Assembly (NCBI GenBank): GCA_030549335.1
Contig: CM060187.1
Location: 58,486,203-58,550,202 of the forward strand
Source of the DNA: Pontederia crassipes
Taxonomy: Eukaryota; Streptophyta; Magnoliopsida; Commelinales; Pontederiaceae
Direction: 5' to 3'
Length of the DNA: 64,000 nt
Both the position numbers and the translations under genes were made by a program. Below, piece after piece: positions 62,501 through 64,000 of this stretch. The number at the start of each line of letters is the position of its first letter. Position 1 is the stretch's first letter. Under the pieces are notes generated by a model. That model made no database searches. It saw only the letters and a list, made by a program, of their open reading frames with translations, and was not told where the DNA came from.

Positions 62501-62743
62501 CATCACATGATAGATGCAAGTAATCATGCACGAACTTTAAGTTTTTTTTTCGAGGAGAAAAGGATGACCACCAAAGCACGAACTTTAAGATCCCATGTAG
62601 AAGTTTCAAAGTCTATGAATGTGAAAAGCAAACAGGACAACACTCACCATGGACAATGTAATGCCTTCAAGAGCTTGGCTATGGAGAAATACATCCCTGA
62701 AGTTCATGGGTTCACCACCCACATCGGAATCATAAAATAAAAT
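50553..62743 (-). CDS. Plant-conserved coiled-coil protein, 16 exons seen, 5' end missing
   Basis: Exons 5' to 3': 62743-62648, 62408-62356, 61377-61281, 60722-60649, 59939-59840, 57912-57802, 56805-56729, 56202-56136, 55272-55207, 53293-53186, 53073-52943, 52809-52743, 52621-52554, 52464-52371, 51062-50992 and 50907-50553. All phases join, giving 544 residues. The visible N-terminus is [20 protein letters not shown], then a compact [20 protein letters not shown] segment, then long heptad-rich coiled coil ([40 protein letters not shown]) and an acidic end ([19 protein letters not shown]). It may belong to plant proteins annotated as kinectin- or myosin-tail-like, but I cannot confirm this; function unknown. 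The intron 57801-56806 begins with GC. The start codon lies upstream, possibly past 64000. Its introns carry many retro-insertions. Confidence 0.87.
51121..51388. repeat. Tandem LINE-like 3' ends with terminal hairpin
   Basis: Two direct copies of about 120 bp each start with a poly-T run followed by 'gagaagggaaaggatgac' and continue to 'gtgggacgtgattttt' or 'gtgggatgtgattttt'. On the minus strand this is a poly(A)-ended retroelement 3' end. The second copy ends in a perfect 26-bp inverted repeat (51333-51358 and 51363-51388) with a four-base loop TCAT. It lies in the intron before the next-to-last visible exon. Confidence 0.8.
51892..51924 (+). mobile_element. Tail-only (TTG)n insertion flanked by target duplication
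   Basis: GTCACATTTTG occurs at 51892-51902 and 51914-51924, separated by only TTG repeats. The spacer equals the tail of the (TTG)-tailed SINE, which has many copies nearby. It is interpreted as an insertion that stopped within the tail. Confidence 0.55.
53699..53737 (-). mobile_element. (TTG)-tailed SINE, 39-bp truncated copy
   Basis: Flanked by AAAGTCAGTCTAACA at 53684-53698 and 53738-53752. Only the (CAA)n tail, the 'gccttatcccactaggtggg' hairpin and four more bases are present. Confidence 0.92.
54033..54485. mobile_element. Tourist-like (PIF/Harbinger) MITE
   Basis: The inverted ends GGGGCCGTTTGG and CCAAACGGCCCC are perfect, flanked by TAA (54030-54032 and 54486-54488). It is 453 bp, AT-rich inside and non-coding, and sits in an intron of the coiled-coil gene. 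Confidence 0.93.
55046..55195. repeat. Short tandem duplication in intron
   Basis: 'ccagcatgcacagaacatct' occurs at about 55047 and again at about 55134, followed by similar 'taacaatccc' and 'taacagtccc'. It is an imperfect duplication spaced about 86 bp. Confidence 0.7.
57466..57716. repeat. Tandem duplication of about 125 bp in GC-AG intron
   Basis: A block starting 'gactctgcctctgctattct' is repeated as 'gactctgcctctgtcattct' about 125 bp further on, both running to 'caaatgttatattta' or 'caaatattatattta'. There are scattered substitutions, so the duplication is not very recent. Confidence 0.8.
58682..59547 (+). mobile_element. 866-bp chimeric insertion ending in a (TTG)-tailed SINE
   Basis: GCATTAGGTCAATCAC occurs at 58666-58681 and 59548-59563. 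The interval between them holds about 685 bp of unrelated, non-repetitive sequence followed by a complete SINE (59367-59547, starting 'actccgcctatg') with its (TTG)n tail touching the right duplication. No duplication flanks the SINE alone. The unrelated part contains splice-like sites but no long reading frame. Confidence 0.8.
60911..60951 (+). mobile_element. (TTG)-tailed SINE, 41-bp truncated copy
   Basis: Flanked by TTAACAAAATTGTGCAAT at 60893-60910 and 60952-60969. It includes 'ccaaccccacctagtgggat' and the tail. Confidence 0.92.
61852..61893 (-). mobile_element. (TTG)-tailed SINE, 42-bp truncated copy
   Basis: Flanked by CATGTTAGAGCTCA at 61838-61851 and 61894-61907. The insert is the (CAA)n tail and the 'tatcccactaggtgggg' hairpin. 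Confidence 0.92.
62542..62575 (-). mobile_element. 34-bp poly(A)-tailed retroelement fragment
   Basis: Flanked by GCACGAACTTTAAG at 62528-62541 and 62576-62589. The insert, a poly-T run then 'cgaggagaaaaggatgacca', resembles the LINE-like 3' end at 51121-51388. It is an extreme 5' truncation. Confidence 0.85.
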
Positions 62744-63539
62744 CTGCATGTGAAAATAGCGAGAAACAAATACAAGAAATTAATAGAGTAAATCATCAAG
62801 TTTTAGCAAGTTATGTTTCTTAAAACATGATAAGAACTACAGCTTGACACTTGGTAATGAGCAAAATTATTATCATTTTTTGAAGTCATGAGCGAAATTA
62901 TTTTGGAAAGTAGTAATGAGCAAGAATAATATATCTAAGAAAATTATTTAGCAAGGTTCAAGAAGAATCAATAGGGCGATCAAACAAAATGCAGTGTATG
63001 TCAGAAGAACATAAAAAGTGAGATCTGACATGAAGCATTCTCTGGAAATATGTTTTCACAGAAGCAAAATGAATTTCCGAAACTAAGAAATAATTTACTT
63101 TGAGCATATTATATAACTAATGGCTGCAAAACTGGACAACCTATATAGGACAGCCCATTCAAATGAAATGCATTAAACAACTCTTCCTCACAACTGAACC
63201 AAGCAATGAGATTGTTTTATAAACCAGCATCTATAATCTACATTTATCCACCACAAACGTTCTAAAAAGAAAATTTGGAACCCCACTGATGTAGGACAAG
63301 AATAGAATTATGGGATTTCTGTCCAAATAGTTGGTCACTTGGTCTTTAGTTATGGACTTTCAGCCTATGGTTTAATTAGGAGTCCATTATGAATTTTTCT
63401 TACATTAACTTTACTTTTTATTCAAATTTTCTTCTTATTTGGTATTAGGGTGTTTAAAACCTTATAGATACCCTCTATCGGTTGTATTTGAACGATAGAC
63501 TTCATTAATAAATATTTGTTAATAATACATTTATCCCTA
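62744..63539. other. Intron or upstream region of the coiled-coil gene
   Basis: No further exon with the expected phase and splice sites was recognised, although a first exon with the start codon must lie upstream of 62743 or beyond the window. Confidence 0.4.
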
Positions 63540-63751
63540 GCCCGGATATGTTCATAGACTTCATTAAGAACTCCGCCTATGTTTATAGCCGGTTTCCAAG
63601 CCCGGATAAAGGAGGAGGGTTGTGTTAAGCCCCAACAGCCAGCGTAAAACCCTGTCGAATCTCATGAACATGGATGAACGAATGAGCGGAATGGCGTCGT
63701 ATGATCCATGTAGCCGACCCCACCTAGTGGGATAAGGCTTTGTTGTTGTTG
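63540..63751 (+). mobile_element. (TTG)-tailed SINE with 31-bp 5' filler
   Basis: Flanked by TAATACATTTATCCCTA at 63523-63539 and 63752-63768. The SINE body starts at 63571. The 31 bp before it are foreign to the family and include ATAGACTTCATTAA, a copy of flanking DNA at 63495-63508. Confidence 0.9.
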
Positions 63752-64000
63752 TAATACATTTATCCCTAAGAAGATTCAAATCTTCATCACCTGCTGCATG
63801 GAGTAATGGTTTAAGTGATCATTTGGGTGCCTAGGCTATGTCATGAATGACAAACCTCAGTATATGTTGGCCGTCATTGCCATGAGGATGATTTATCTTA
63901 TGCAGCTACAATGCATAAATCACCTCCACAAGTACATTTTTGTAGTTTTATTATGCTGAATAGCTAAACTGCTCACATGAACTTTAACTATCTATGTTAA

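Overview
This is a nuclear window from a flowering plant, most likely a monocot. It has AT-rich intergenic DNA with plant transposon families, intron-rich genes, GC-rich first exons next to AT-rich introns, plant-only gene families (dirigent, ITN1-type ankyrin, VARLMGL/DUF4378, anther-type lipid transfer protein) and pieces of plastid DNA. I cannot name the species. A non-grass commelinid would fit the GC-rich 5' exons, but that is a guess.

Layout. 1-2,700: AT-rich intergenic DNA with one tRNA-derived poly(A) SINE. 2,785-7,941 (+): TRM/LONGIFOLIA-like protein, five exons, one GC-AG intron. 8,000-11,980: intergenic, with a (TTG)-tailed SINE and a hAT-type MITE with a perfect 8-bp target duplication. 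11,979-12,861 (+): NaKR/HIPP-like heavy-metal-associated gene whose third exon has an in-frame TGA. 13,030-13,683: Harbinger-type MITE. 15,033-15,947 (+): dirigent protein. 16,388-20,539 (-): UDP-glucuronate decarboxylase (UXS), seven exons, first intron a textbook U12-type AT-AC intron. 22,674-23,082 (+): eight-cysteine lipid transfer protein. 23,358-23,431: tRNA-Arg(TCG), followed without a gap by a dimeric tandem array. 27,980-29,275 (-): ribosomal protein L35. 29,785-31,755: a mosaic of at least five plastid fragments. 32,000-35,000: AT-rich DNA with a duplicated block and a hAT-like element. 36,195-39,614 (-): ankyrin/PGG membrane protein. 42,600-48,704: decayed Ty1/copia element split in gag by a solo LTR. 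50,553-62,743 (-): 16 exons of a long coiled-coil protein that seems to start beyond or close to the right edge.

No operon-like cooperation is expected. The genes are independent housekeeping, cell-wall and cytoskeletal genes. UXS (UDP-xylose supply) and the dirigent protein (lignin/lignan coupling) both serve the wall and lie 440 bp apart, converging, but nothing shows that they are co-regulated.

The most unusual features are mobile-element biology. About ten insertions of one (TTG)n-tailed SINE, most with intact target-site duplications, form a truncation ladder from full length (about 180 bp) down to about 40 bp, and apparently to the bare (TTG) tail. One copy lies at the 3' end of an 866-bp insertion bounded by a single perfect 16-bp duplication, which suggests a chimeric retrotransposition product. 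A second striking structure is the 407-bp dimeric repeat array, which carries the last bases of the tRNA-Arg gene as a scar at each dimer junction.
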